Shown here: one piece after another, positions 1-9,263 of the stretch
Layout of the letters: each line of letters begins with the position of its first letter
Numbering within the stretch: position 1 is the stretch's first letter
Source of the DNA: Caldiserica bacterium UBA4770
Lineage (GTDB): Bacteria > Caldisericota > Caldisericia > Caldisericales > Caldisericaceae
Length of the DNA: 64,000 bases
Assembly (NCBI GenBank): GCA_002403335.1
Contig: DHHO01000016.1
Location: forward strand, 12,948 to 76,947
Direction: 5' to 3'
Position numbers and translations under genes: made by a program
Notes under the pieces: generated by a model
What the model saw: only the letters and a program-made list of their open reading frames with translations
What the model was told of the DNA's origin: nothing
Databases searched by the model: none

Positions 1-1
1 A

Positions 2-2365
2 AGGGGAAGAAAGGGAGAGTATAAAGCCCTTTTTGAGAAATACCTCAGGAGAGGATACATCAGAGTAAAGGTTGATGGAATCCTGTATTCACTTGAGGAA
101 AATATACCCATCGATAAGAACAGGAAGCACGACATTGACCTTGTCGTTGATAGAATAAAAGTGAGTGACGAGGAAAAATCAAGAATTGAGGATTCTGTCG
201 AACTCGCCCTGAGTGAAGCAGAGGGTATTGTGAAGGTAAAGATGGTAGATGATAATGAGGAATTCATTTTTTCAGAGAAACTTTCGTGTCCTATCTGCGG
301 ATTCAGCATGGAAGAAATCGAACCAAGATTATTTTCATTTAACAGTCCTTTTGGCGCCTGTCCCGAGTGCACTGGTCTTGGTTTTAAAATAGAGCCAGCA
401 CCCGACCTTATTGTAAGGGATTGGAAACTTTCTCTCGAAGAAAGAGCAATTGAAATACCAGGGTTCAGGGGTTTTGACACATTCTCATACCAGATCCTTC
501 TGGATGCTGCAAAGACATACCATATTGATACCTTCAAACCATTAAAGGATTTTAGAAAGGAAGAGCTCGACCTCATCATGTACGGAACGCAATGCAAGAT
601 ACCTGTTCATTTCACAAACAGAGATGGGACAACCTACGATTTTGCTACTTATTTTGAGGGAATCATCCCACTTCTAAAAAGAAGATATACTGAAACAACC
701 TCTGACTCTATGAGAGAAGAATATGAAAAGCTTATGAGAAGAGTCGACTGTCCTATCTGTCACGGAAAAAGACTCAAGAGAGAGGCGCTTTCTGTCACAA
801 TAATGGATATGAATATTGCCGATGTCACCTCACTACCCATTGATAAGGCTTATAAATTATTTTTAGATTTACCCGATCACCTGACTGATACGGAGAAGCT
901 AATCTGTCAGCAAATTTTAAAAGAGATTAAAAACAGGTTAAAATTTTTACTTGATGTGGGATTAGCTTATCTTTCCCTTAACAGGCCTTCTGAGACACTT
1001 GCAGGGGGAGAGGCGCAGAGGATGAGACTTGCCACACAGGTTGGTTCAAAGCTTGTAGGTGTCCTTTATGTTCTCGACGAACCTTCAATAGGTCTGCATC
1101 CAAGGGATAATGACAAACTCCTTGCCACATTAAAGGAATTAAGAGATCTCGGAAATACAGTCCTTGTTGTAGAACATGATGAAAATACAATGAGGAACGC
1201 AGATTTTCTTGTAGACATCGGGCCAGGGGCAGGAAGAGAAGGTGGCTATATCGTTAGTTCAGGAGGCCTGCGGGATATTATAAATGAGCCACGATCTCTA
1301 ACTGGTAGGTATCTTAAGGGAGAAATTGAAATTCCCGTCCCCAAAAAAAGAAGGAAAGGAAATGGAGAATACCTTACAATATATGGAGTAAGAGAACATA
1401 ATCTCAAGAATATTGATGTAAAATTTCCTCTTCATACATTCATCTGTATCACAGGGGTATCAGGCTCTGGAAAAAGCAGCCTTATACAGGATGTACTCTG
1501 GAAAGCACTCATGAAGGAGATCTACCACTCAAAGGAAGAACCAGGAACGTATGACAGGATAGAGGGCCTTAAGTTAGTGGACAAGGTTGTAAGTGTTGAT
1601 CAATCACCCATTGGGAGAACGCCCCGTTCTAACCCTGCCACATATACGGGTGTATTTACACCTATAAGAGAGATCTTTGCAACCCTTCCAGAATCCAGAG
1701 CAAGGGGTTATAAACCAGGAAGATTCAGTTTCAATGTACGTGGTGGAAGGTGCGAGGCCTGCGAAGGGAACGGCTTTACGAGAGTGGAGATGCAATTCCT
1801 CCCCGATGTTTACGTCCCTTGCGAGGTCTGTCATGGTAAAAGATACAATAGAGAAACTCTTGAGATAAAGTATAAAGGTAAAAATATTGCAGATGTTCTT
1901 GATATGACTGTAAGTGAAGCACTTGAATTCTTCGAAAATATCCCGGAGATAAAGAGAAAACTCTCTCTTCTTGATGATGTAGGGCTTGGGTATATAAAGC
2001 TTGGACAATCTGCCCCCACCTTATCAGGAGGCGAGGCTCAACGTGTTAAGCTTGCTGCAGAACTTCAAAAAAGAGGCACAGGAAGGACTATATACTTCCT
2101 TGATGAGCCAACAACAGGGTTACACTTTGCAGATATTCAAAAACTCATTAATGTACTGAACAGGCTTGTTGACATGGACAATACAGTTGTTATTATTGAA
2201 CATAACCCTGATATCGTAAAGTCTGCTGATTATATTATTGATCTTGGACCTGAAGGTGGAGAAATGGGAGGACATGTTGTGGCAACTGGTACCCCCGAAG
2301 AAATTGTAGAGAATCCTCACTCATATACTGGTCAGTATCTAAAGAAGATCTTATTTAAAGAATAA
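2..2365 (+). CDS. uvrA: UvrA, excinuclease ABC subunit A (5' end outside window)
   Basis: Damage-recognition ATPase of nucleotide excision repair, acting as a dimer that loads UvrB onto DNA. The frame is open from base 2 without a start, so the gene enters from the left edge; 787 residues are present of about 940 usual, and the first Walker A is missing. Seen: first zinc finger from about residue 96 (CPIC, then CPEC), first ABC signature LAGGEAQRMRLA and LDEPSIGLH, second Walker A GVSGSGKSS, second zinc finger (CEAC and CEVC), second signature LSGGEAQRVKLA and LDEPTTGLH. Nothing in the visible part is damaged. A GC-rich hairpin follows the stop codon, and gdhA converges on it from the other side. 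Confidence 0.98.
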   Translation, partial: RGRKGEYKALFEKYLRRGYIRVKVDGILYSLEENIPIDKNRKHDIDLVVDRIKVSDEEKSRIEDSVELALSEAEGIVKVKMVDDNEEFIFSEKLSCPICGFSMEEIEPRLFSFNSPFGACPECTGLGFKIEPAPDLIVRDWKLSLEERAIEIPGFRGFDTFSYQILLDAAKTYHIDTFKPLKDFRKEELDLIMYGTQCKIPVHFTNRDGTTYDFATYFEGIIPLLKRRYTETTSDSMREEYEKLMRRVDCPICHGKRLKREALSVTIMDMNIADVTSLPIDKAYKLFLDLPDHLTDTEKLICQQILKEIKNRLKFLLDVGLAYLSLNRPSETLAGGEAQRMRLATQVGSKLVGVLYVLDEPSIGLHPRDNDKLLATLKELRDLGNTVLVVEHDENTMRNADFLVDIGPGAGREGGYIVSSGGLRDIINEPRSLTGRYLKGEIEIPVPKKRRKGNGEYLTIYGVREHNLKNIDVKFPLHTFICITGVSGSGKSSLIQDVLWKALMKEIYHSKEEPGTYDRIEGLKLVDKVVSVDQSPIGRTPRSNPATYTGVFTPIREIFATLPESRARGYKPGRFSFNVRGGRCEACEGNGFTRVEMQFLPDVYVPCEVCHGKRYNRETLEIKYKGKNIADVLDMTVSEALEFFENIPEIKRKLSLLDDVGLGYIKLGQSAPTLSGGEAQRVKLAAELQKRGTGRTIYFLDEPTTGLHFADIQKLINVLNRLVDMDNTVVIIEHNPDIVKSADYIIDLGPEGGEMGGHVVATGTPEEIVENPHSYTGQYLKKILFKE

Positions 2366-2386
2366 GGGGGGCATAATCCCCCCCTT
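2364..2386. terminator. Bidirectional hairpin between uvrA and gdhA
   Basis: Six G, loop CATAAT, then seven C, flanked by AA and TT, lies between the convergent ends of uvrA and gdhA. Read on the minus strand it is followed by TTATTCTTT, so it looks better as the gdhA terminator than as the uvrA terminator, but it can serve both. Confidence 0.7.
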
Positions 2387-2406
2387 GAATTAAAGCATGA
2401 AAATAT

Positions 2407-3651
2407 TTACACCCATCCTCTCAACTTTATTGCAGCCGCAACTCTCTTTACTGCAACCATATCTGCAGCAGCCCTCATTGTAATACCAGGGTGTTCCTTA
2501 AACATATCATATATTGCCCTGAAGGCATTCCTCATAATCGTCTCAAGTCTTGAATTTACTTCGTCTTCTTCCCAGTAGTACCCATATGCATTCTGAACCA
2601 TCTCAAAGTATGAAACTGCCACTCCCCCTGCATTTGCAAGGATATCAGGCACTGAAAGGATATTTCTCTGTGTGAGGATTGGGTCTGCTTCAAGTGTCAC
2701 AGGTCCATTTGCAAGTTCAAGAATAATTGTCGCCTTAATCCTGTCTGCATTTTCCTGAGTAATCTGATTCTGTATTGCAGCAGGGACAAGCACATCTACT
2801 GGGAGTTCAAGAAGTGCAGCATTATCAATAGGGGTTGTGCCAGGGAAATCCACTACAAAACCTGTTTCCTTAGTAAACTTCAAGAGTTCCTCAATATTAA
2901 TCCCCTCAGGATTGTATATGCCACCTTTAATATCGGAGATTGCAATAATTTTTGCACCATTCTTGTAAAGAAGCTCGCAGATTGAGGAGCCCACATTTCC
3001 AAAACCCTGCACTGCAAACACGGAATCCTGTATCCCCCTTCCTGAAATCTTTAATGCTTCTTTAAGTACAAAAAACCCACCCATACCTGTTGCCTTGCCT
3101 CTTCCCTTTGAGCCACCAACTTCAATGGGTTTGCCTGTAATAACACCTGGTGCCTTTTTCTGGACAATCTTTTCATATTCATCCATCATCCATGCCATTG
3201 TCTGTGGATTTGTAAATACATCAGGTGCAGGGACATCTTTATCGGGACCTATAAAGGGTGCAATTTTGTCAATGTAACCTCTGCTCAGTTTCTCGAGCTC
3301 GCCTTGAGACATCTCCAGTGGATTACATACAATGCCCCCCTTACCACCTCCGAGTGGAACTCCCACAACGGCACACTTTAATGTCATCAGTGTTGCAAGT
3401 GCCTTCACATCGTCAAGGGTTTCCTCAGGATAGTACCTGATGCCCCCCTTTGCGGGTCCAATTGCATTGTTGTGCTGAACTCTGAACCCCTTGAAGACCT
3501 TAGTCTTTCCGTTGTCCATCTTTACAGGAATGCTTACTTCGATTGTTCTCATTGGTTCCTTAATCACATCGATGACTTCCTGCTCAAGAGAAAGATAGCT
3601 GCCCGCTGTCTGAATTCTCTCCTGAGCCTCTTCAAACCAACTTTTTCCCAT
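2407..3651 (-). CDS. gdhA: Glu/Leu/Phe-family glutamate dehydrogenase
   Basis: Oxidative deamination of glutamate to 2-oxoglutarate, or the reverse assimilation of ammonia, in the cytoplasm. The 414-residue product matches the hexameric GDH family: substrate motif GPAKGGIRYYP, catalytic lysine in PLGGGKGG, and Rossmann motif GFGNVGSS. An earlier in-frame ATG exists at 3672, but a perfect AAGGAGG lies six bases before the ATG at 3651, so the shorter form is preferred. Its own promoter overlaps the last codons of the upstream redox gene. Cofactor preference (NAD or NADP) cannot be read safely. Confidence 0.95.
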   Translation of the reverse strand: MGKSWFEEAQERIQTAGSYLSLEQEVIDVIKEPMRTIEVSIPVKMDNGKTKVFKGFRVQHNNAIGPAKGGIRYYPEETLDDVKALATLMTLKCAVVGVPLGGGKGGIVCNPLEMSQGELEKLSRGYIDKIAPFIGPDKDVPAPDVFTNPQTMAWMMDEYEKIVQKKAPGVITGKPIEVGGSKGRGKATGMGGFFVLKEALKISGRGIQDSVFAVQGFGNVGSSICELLYKNGAKIIAISDIKGGIYNPEGINIEELLKFTKETGFVVDFPGTTPIDNAALLELPVDVLVPAAIQNQITQENADRIKATIILELANGPVTLEADPILTQRNILSVPDILANAGGVAVSYFEMVQNAYGYYWEEDEVNSRLETIMRNAFRAIYDMFKEHPGITMRAAADMVAVKRVAAAIKLRGWV

Positions 3652-3704
3652 GACTTCCTCCTTGCTTTTCATACCCAGGGCGTGCCCGGTTTTTTTCTAT
3701 AAAC

Positions 3705-3733
3705 ATTATACAAGAAAAAAAATCTATTCACAA
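3705..3733 (-). promoter_or_regulatory. gdhA promoter
   Basis: On the minus strand TTGTGA (3733-3728), 17-nt spacer, TATAAT (3710-3705); transcription would begin near 3698, about 47 nt before the chosen gdhA start. The -35 box overlaps the stop codon of the preceding gene. Confidence 0.65.
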
Positions 3734-4897
3734 CTTTACTAATGATACACCGAAAAGGAGGAGTGTTCTGTTCAAAAGATATATAAATAGCACAATGAAA
3801 ACTATCCCTGTCACAAGTTTTATTGTGGCGAGGTTTCTTGTAAACCACTGTGTAATCTTTTCACTTGTTGCTCCTCTGTAAGTAAAGAAAACAATGAGGA
3901 TAAGAGGGAGTAAGAACATCAGATTATATAAAATAAGGTAAATGAATGCTTTCCCTCGAAGAGTCGGCATACTGAATATATAGACAATTGTGGGAAGATA
4001 TGTCTGGCCTGTACAGGAAAACTCAACAATCGATACAGGAAATGCCACAAAAAATGAAAATATTGACATTGTCTGAACCTTTGGATTCCTCAGGAGAGAG
4101 TGAATAGTTCTTTTTTCAGTGTTAGAAAGCTGTAGAGTTATATCACTTACTCTCCCACTTCTTGCCCTGAAATAGTCCCTGATCGTCAATATTGCAAGAA
4201 CAAGTGTAAGAATTGCTGTGCCCATATATACCCATTTAGCGATAGCATCGAAGTATTTCCAGCGAGATATGAGATTAGAGAGCCCCACCCCAAGGAGAAG
4301 ATATGATACACCAATTCCAATTGTAAATGCAACTCCTACATTGAGGATATTCCTTCTCGTTGTACCTCTCAATAAGAGAAGGGATATAAAGAAGATTAGC
4401 ACAGTAATTGCACAGGGATTGTATCCATCAATAAGGCCTGCCCCAAGGACAGTTAGAACACCAAATCTATTAAATAGTTCTACAAGAAGGGAATCTCCTC
4501 CCCCGCTTTTCAAAGCAGATTCAAGAAATGCAGTTTCAGATGGGTCATATTCTTCAATAACCTTATCAAGACCCTTAAAGGCATCTTCCCTTACGAATGC
4601 CCGTTTTCCCATAAAGACTGCAGGGGGAACAACAATCTTGTTTTCTGCAAGGGCGTAGACCTTGCCGAAGGTTGCAAGAAGTTCTTTGTTTTGAGGTTCC
4701 GATACAGAATATTCTTTAACATCAATCTGTGGATAGATTTCCTTAAGTGACTCAAGATAGTTACGTACAATGGCACAATCCGCGCATCCGGGTGTTGAGA
4801 AAAATACAACAGGAATTTTCTCTTCTGCACCTGCGGAAACAGGTATCGAAATCAATAAGGCAATGATAATAAGAGCAGGGATAATTTTACGATTCAT
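3728..4897 (-). CDS. Thioredoxin-like domain fused to CcdA/DsbD-type membrane electron carrier
   Basis: Predicted to carry reducing equivalents across the membrane to extracytoplasmic thiols. An N-terminal signal or anchor (1-24) is followed by a thioredoxin/glutaredoxin-like domain (about 28-120) with active site C38-A-D-C41, then about six membrane segments (about 145-389). The two cysteines expected of CcdA/DsbD-beta proteins are visible in DGYNPCA and SCTGQTYLP. It is the last of three minus-strand genes and starts one base after its neighbour ends; the other two encode a secreted four-cysteine protein and a TlpA-like protein, so the three probably form one redox relay. The domain order (thioredoxin first) is known for CcdA-like fusions. 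The real client is inferred. Confidence 0.85.
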   Translation of the reverse strand: MNRKIIPALIIIALLISIPVSAGAEEKIPVVFFSTPGCADCAIVRNYLESLKEIYPQIDVKEYSVSEPQNKELLATFGKVYALAENKIVVPPAVFMGKRAFVREDAFKGLDKVIEEYDPSETAFLESALKSGGGDSLLVELFNRFGVLTVLGAGLIDGYNPCAITVLIFFISLLLLRGTTRRNILNVGVAFTIGIGVSYLLLGVGLSNLISRWKYFDAIAKWVYMGTAILTLVLAILTIRDYFRARSGRVSDITLQLSNTEKRTIHSLLRNPKVQTMSIFSFFVAFPVSIVEFSCTGQTYLPTIVYIFSMPTLRGKAFIYLILYNLMFLLPLILIVFFTYRGATSEKITQWFTRNLATIKLVTGIVFIVLFIYLLNRTLLLFGVSLVKL

Positions 4898-4898
4898 T

Positions 4899-6923
4899 CT
4901 ACGGAGCTCTAATTACAACGCTTCGAGTTGTCTCTCTCCATTCAACCTCAAATCCCATGGTCTCAGCAACAAATCTCACAGGGACAAAAGTCCTTTTATC
5001 CTTAATCATTGGAGGTGTTCTGAGCGCTACGCTTTTCCCATTCACCATTGCGGTGCTCTTCCCAATCTGAAGCCTTATTTCAAGACCTTCAATTTTTATT
5101 GTGACAATCCTGTGATACTCATCCCACTCCACAGCTCCTCCAAGCAATTCTGTTACAAATCTCACTGGAACCATTGTGCTTCCAGAAGCACGATCAATAA
5201 ATGGGGCAACATCCATTGTATTCTCCACCCCATTAGCATTTACTATATAACTCCCAATCTTAAGGATAATCTCCTTCTCTGGCTTATAAACAACAGTTAT
5301 GCTTTTGCTGATAGATTTTCCTGTTATCCTGTAAACTGCATTTACGGTCACTGGAAAGAGACTCACAGGATTCTCTGGTACGTAGCTTAATTCAAATGTA
5401 CCATCCTCTTTAACTACTGCCTGTGTATTACCAATGTAGACATCACTGTTTACAGGATAAACACTCCCCTTAACATTTATGCCTCTGGAGTTAATGACCT
5501 GCCACTCCTTAGGTTCAAGAACTGTAAGGACAGGTATCGTTTCATCAACAACTGCAGTAAGTGTTTTATATGAACTCAGACCTGCGGCATCTATTGCTTT
5601 TACTGTAATCTTATTTTCGCCCACATCAAGGGGGATAAGGATTGTAAATGAAAGGTCTTTATCCACAGTTACGCTCTTTCCATTAATAATAAGTTGGGCT
5701 CTTTCAGATACACTTCCCGAAAATGGGATGCTGCCCTCATATGTATAAAATGGATCCTTCGAAGGTATTTCTATGAAAATTTCGGGGGGTTCTGTATCTA
5801 CCTTGAACTCCTTCATCTGCACTGGCTCCGTAAGTGTTGAGGTCCTGCTAAAGTAGGAAAGCGTGTGAGTTCCCATCTCAATTTCAACTGGTGTCTTATA
5901 AGTCAAAAACTCCCCTTCATCGATCTTATAGAATGTCTCAACTGCCTCTCCTGTGTTTGTTTCTCCTGTAAGGATAACAGTAGGCCTCGTTATATAGAAA
6001 CCATTTGAACCATCAGGAGAAGATGGCTCAACATTAAGAAAAGTGAATACAGTGTCCTTCTCCTTTACAGTAAATGTACCACTTACCTTTTCAGGTTCAG
6101 CATCTGTTGAAACAAATAACTCATATACCCCTCCTTTTTCAGGATTCTTCAAACCGAAACTTCCCTCTATAAAAACCTCCGTACTTCTATTTGCACCGAG
6201 AGATTGAGCAAGCCTTAAGGCAAGCGTTTCTCCTTTCTTCATTATTTCAGAGGGGTTTACCTCATTGATAATCACTGATTCTTTTTCAAGAGTTTCAGGT
6301 AAAACCCCGGAAGGCAATTCAATGTAAATGTATCCGCCATTTGATAAATTCCCCTTCTCCCCTGTTGTAAATTTTATCGTAAATTCAGAAATCATACCAC
6401 CAGTCTGAGGGTTATTTATCACCTCAACATTTTTTACCTTCGTTGACAGAATTTCAAATGGTATCTCTACTTTAACGCCCTCTTTACTTGTCCACAATGT
6501 CAAGGTATATTTACCAGGCTTTGATGGATTCTGGAAGTTTGCTCCCTGAGAAATGACGACCTCAACAGCCTCCCCTTTCTTTACTGTAATTCCCCCCGGC
6601 ATTGTAATGTAAATTGTCTTTGTGGAGGCATCAACAAGCCCGACCCTGGCAGCATTGTAGCCATTGATCTTAAAACAGGAAGGGCAGTGTCCATATGCAC
6701 AGGATGTGCAGGGAATATTTGCATCCAATGGAAACTTCAGAAAAATATCATCAATCCCTCCAATTAAATCAGCCTCCGTAATAAAATTTATCTTATACTC
6801 TCCATAATCAGACCTATAAGCGGGGGTTACCGTTGTCGAAACATCAGAAATGCCTTTTGCGCCATTAGGTATAACAAAAGGTAAGAGCGCTAATACCAGC
6901 AGCAGAGATAAAAGTTTTTTCAT
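4899..6923 (-). CDS. Secreted protein with Ig-like repeats, four-cysteine motif and copper-amine-oxidase-like C-terminal domains
   Basis: Exported protein of unknown function, 674 residues, with a signal peptide (about 1-24) and an AAGGAG ribosome site. Residues 72-83 carry C-x2-C-x4-C-x2-C (CTSCAYGHCPSC). The middle (about 170-540) has several beta-rich repeats, including cell-surface glucodextranase-like modules with phrases such as DVGENKITVKAIDAAG. The C-terminus (about 550-674) has the paired VPVRFV motifs of the copper amine oxidase N-terminal domain (stalk domain), a common surface module in anaerobes. It sits between two thiol-redox genes, so the cysteine cluster is probably their substrate or a metal site; that is inference. 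Confidence 0.75.
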   Translation of the reverse strand: MKKLLSLLLVLALLPFVIPNGAKGISDVSTTVTPAYRSDYGEYKINFITEADLIGGIDDIFLKFPLDANIPCTSCAYGHCPSCFKINGYNAARVGLVDASTKTIYITMPGGITVKKGEAVEVVISQGANFQNPSKPGKYTLTLWTSKEGVKVEIPFEILSTKVKNVEVINNPQTGGMISEFTIKFTTGEKGNLSNGGYIYIELPSGVLPETLEKESVIINEVNPSEIMKKGETLALRLAQSLGANRSTEVFIEGSFGLKNPEKGGVYELFVSTDAEPEKVSGTFTVKEKDTVFTFLNVEPSSPDGSNGFYITRPTVILTGETNTGEAVETFYKIDEGEFLTYKTPVEIEMGTHTLSYFSRTSTLTEPVQMKEFKVDTEPPEIFIEIPSKDPFYTYEGSIPFSGSVSERAQLIINGKSVTVDKDLSFTILIPLDVGENKITVKAIDAAGLSSYKTLTAVVDETIPVLTVLEPKEWQVINSRGINVKGSVYPVNSDVYIGNTQAVVKEDGTFELSYVPENPVSLFPVTVNAVYRITGKSISKSITVVYKPEKEIILKIGSYIVNANGVENTMDVAPFIDRASGSTMVPVRFVTELLGGAVEWDEYHRIVTIKIEGLEIRLQIGKSTAMVNGKSVALRTPPMIKDKRTFVPVRFVAETMGFEVEWRETTRSVVIRAP

Positions 6924-6936
6924 TCGTTTCTCCTTT

Positions 6937-8007
6937 CTAACTTTCCTCTAAAAAGTTCTTTATCTGTGTAATTGTTTCTAACATAGGCTCTCCTGGCCCT
7001 CTATAAAATAATATAAGACCTTTGTCAACAAGCGCAATATACGGAGAAGAATTAACCTTAAGCTCTATTGCAAGAGTCCTGTCCGGATCAAGGATCGTAT
7101 ATTTCTCGCCAGGCAAAGATTCTGAAAGCTTCAGGGCTTCCTCCTTATCAGGACTGAAGGAAAGAACAATAAATTTTACATCGTTTGTATTGTACTTTGC
7201 TATTTCTTTCGAAAGACTTCTTATGCTATCCACACACCCGCCGCATCCGGGATTTCCACCCACAATAAAAAGTTTATAATCCTTAAACTTCTCAAGGTCA
7301 ACCTCCTGACCGTTTATGTCAGTTGCCTTTACGGGCGTAACCTTAGCACCTTTTTCCGCAAAAACAAAATCGTTACCTGCAATCTTATCGTACTCCCCTT
7401 CTCCAAACTTTTCTATATATAAAAGGCTCATTGCAGCCTTTATCTTGTTCTTTACAATAAGTGCCGTCCCACTTTCATCTGTATAAATCCCATCAACATT
7501 ATTGATAAACTGAAGGGCATCTTTCCCCTTGAAATCCTCAAAGAATTTCTCGAAATCAATCCCAAGCGTAAAAAATGTAGGATTGAATGGCTTAACCCCC
7601 TGAATCTTAAGGTCATTATCAACAAGGAGAAGAATGCTTGCATTGGGAGGTATCTTTTCTGACTTTGCCGCATCGGGGTTATCCAATGTCACTATTACCT
7701 CCATAGCAACTCGCTCTCCGTCCTTTACAATATCATTAACAGCAAAATTTTCCCCCACTCTTAGGGGATTGGAAAGAACCCTTGGATTTTCTATCTCCCC
7801 TGCGTAACCAAGTACTTCCTCTCTAACCTGCTCTTTAGGAGTTATCTTTGTGAACTTTGAATATCTTGTATTGTTGTATATAAGTATACCGAGAATTACC
7901 CCTGCAACAACGGCCAAGACAGTAGCAACTATACCAAGTGTCTTTTTATTGAATCTACTTTTATTCTTCTTTTTTGAAGTCTTTTTATTCTTTTCTTTTT
8001 TGGACAT
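6937..8007 (-). CDS. Membrane-anchored TlpA-like thiol-disulfide protein
   Basis: First gene of the redox operon. A lysine-rich cytoplasmic start (1-22) precedes a single membrane anchor (about 23-44). The middle (about 90-200) faintly resembles an FMN-binding domain but lacks its usual SGAT flavin-attachment motif. The C-terminal TlpA/AhpC-type domain (about 220-356) carries the redox pair C255-G-G-C258. GAGGGG precedes the ATG at a suitable distance. Expected role: to exchange disulfides outside the membrane using electrons from the CcdA-like protein two genes downstream. The family is clear from the C-terminal half; the middle assignment is weak. Confidence 0.7.
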   Translation of the reverse strand: MSKKEKNKKTSKKKNKSRFNKKTLGIVATVLAVVAGVILGILIYNNTRYSKFTKITPKEQVREEVLGYAGEIENPRVLSNPLRVGENFAVNDIVKDGERVAMEVIVTLDNPDAAKSEKIPPNASILLLVDNDLKIQGVKPFNPTFFTLGIDFEKFFEDFKGKDALQFINNVDGIYTDESGTALIVKNKIKAAMSLLYIEKFGEGEYDKIAGNDFVFAEKGAKVTPVKATDINGQEVDLEKFKDYKLFIVGGNPGCGGCVDSIRSLSKEIAKYNTNDVKFIVLSFSPDKEEALKLSESLPGEKYTILDPDRTLAIELKVNSSPYIALVDKGLILFYRGPGEPMLETITQIKNFLEES

Positions 8008-8025
8008 AAGGCCCCTCCTACAAGA

Positions 8026-8508
8026 TTACATCTTGTACCCGATCCTTCTTAACAATCCTTTTCTCTTTTCGATATCCTCCTCTGTCTCGATACCTTTTGG
8101 CTTCATTCCGTCTACAACACCAAGGACTGCCCTTCCCTGTGCTGTATCACACACAATCACCTCCACAGGGTTTGAAGTTGCAGCATATATAGAGCAAACT
8201 TCTTGCACATTTTTAATAGCATTGAGTACGTTAATTGGATAAGCCTCCTTAAGAAAGATAATAAAGAGATGCCCTGCCCCAATTGCATACGCATTCTTCC
8301 TTGCAAGGGCGGTAAGTTCCTCATCGTTTCCGGACCATCTCACAAGCGCATCTCCTGAAGCCTCAACAAATCCTATGCCAAATTTTATTGTGGTAGAAGA
8401 GGTAACAAGTGCCTCGTATATATCTTCTACAGACTTGATAAAATGTGTCTGACCGATTATCACATTCAAATCCTCAGGTTTTTCAACCTTCACAATCTTT
8501 ATTTCCAT
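8026..8508 (-). CDS. Adenosine-specific kinase family protein (DUF355)
   Basis: A 160-residue protein of the compact family annotated as adenosine-specific kinase, known from archaea and deep-branching bacteria. Family hallmarks seen: the start EIKIVKVEKPEDLNVIIGQT, the central GIGFVEASGDALVRWSGND, and the end IYAATSNPVEVIV followed by GRAVLGVVDG. A TTG two codons earlier could also start the frame, but GGGAGG is correctly spaced only for the ATG at 8508. It lies 18 bases upstream of the redox operon on the same strand and may be co-transcribed with it. The catalytic activity is family knowledge, not visible here. Confidence 0.8.
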   Translation of the reverse strand: MEIKIVKVEKPEDLNVIIGQTHFIKSVEDIYEALVTSSTTIKFGIGFVEASGDALVRWSGNDEELTALARKNAYAIGAGHLFIIFLKEAYPINVLNAIKNVQEVCSIYAATSNPVEVIVCDTAQGRAVLGVVDGMKPKGIETEEDIEKRKGLLRRIGYKM

Positions 8509-8606
8509 ATCCAATTACCTCCCAGATTACAATTATAAGCAAACATCACTTTAAAAAAACTACCTCTGAGAAGGGCTGATAAGACAAAATATTCGCCTAT
8601 GTTAAC

Positions 8607-9173
8607 CTACCAGTCTCTTCTTTCTTCCCTGTACACGTCTCCTGAGACACTATACCCTCTTTCCTCCCAGAAGCCCCTTCTATCTTCTTTCAATAACTCA
8701 AACTCTGTCACCCATTTTGCATCCTTATAGGCATATTTTCCGTCAACAACAAGACGCAGAGGAAAGCCATGCTCTAACTTCAAATCCTCCCCATCCATTC
8801 TGCTTGCAAGTATGACAGAATCGCTCAAAAGAAATGTAAGAGGCAGGTTTGTAGAATAACCATCAAGACATTTTACAAGCACAAATCCTATCTCATCCCT
8901 TACTTTTACCCCTTTAAAGAGCTCTGCTACCTGAATTCCTTCAAAGACAGGGCCAAGATAACTCCATCCATCAACACAGTGGATATCAAATTGTCTCTCA
9001 ACCCGAGGAAAGTAAGATAATTCATCAATTGTGAATACCTTCTCAACACCCTCTTCTTTTATACGTAATGTATATTTTGAGGGGTCTATTCTTTCAGGCT
9101 TCCCGAAAACAGAGATCGGATAAAGCCTTGCTGAGGGTTTTTGCCCCGGTGGTAACATAAATGAGTCACCCAT
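8607..9173 (-). CDS. Molybdopterin-dependent oxidoreductase, sulfite-oxidase/YedY fold
   Basis: A 188-residue protein with the oxidoreductase molybdopterin-binding domain. The motif DIHCVDGWSYLG contains the cysteine that ligates molybdenum in the sulfite-oxidase family, and the later stretch HGFPLRLVVDGKYAYKDAKW is the usual C-terminal signature. No signal or Tat peptide is seen, unlike YedY (MsrP), and there is no dimerization domain, so it is a short cytoplasmic version. The substrate is unknown. It is transcribed divergently from the HD-GYP gene. GAGGTG precedes the ATG. Confidence 0.8.
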   Translation of the reverse strand: MGDSFMLPPGQKPSARLYPISVFGKPERIDPSKYTLRIKEEGVEKVFTIDELSYFPRVERQFDIHCVDGWSYLGPVFEGIQVAELFKGVKVRDEIGFVLVKCLDGYSTNLPLTFLLSDSVILASRMDGEDLKLEHGFPLRLVVDGKYAYKDAKWVTEFELLKEDRRGFWEERGYSVSGDVYREERRDW

Positions 9174-9189
9174 TTTTCACCTCTTTAAG

Positions 9190-9247
9190 ATTATAAATAA
9201 GACAGGTACTTTACAAAATTTTTCTTTAATCACTCTTTATATATAAT
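9190..9247. promoter_or_regulatory. Divergent promoter region between the molybdopterin protein and the HD-GYP gene
   Basis: A minus-strand -10 TATAAT sits at 9195-9190 and a plus-strand TATAAT at 9242-9247. The -35 boxes are poor on both sides (TTTTGT-like for the minus strand). AAGGTGA at 9250-9256 is a ribosome site for the HD-GYP gene. Confidence 0.4.
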
Positions 9248-9263
9248 AAAAGGTGACGAATAA

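Noticed and set aside
1604..2008. 134-codon antisense frame inside uvrA
   Set aside because: Lies wholly within a well-conserved gene on the other strand; composition is that of a shadow frame.
3677..3700. GGGCGTGCCC followed by T-run as a plus-strand terminator
   Set aside because: No plus-strand gene precedes it and the stem is only four pairs; it lies in the gdhA leader.
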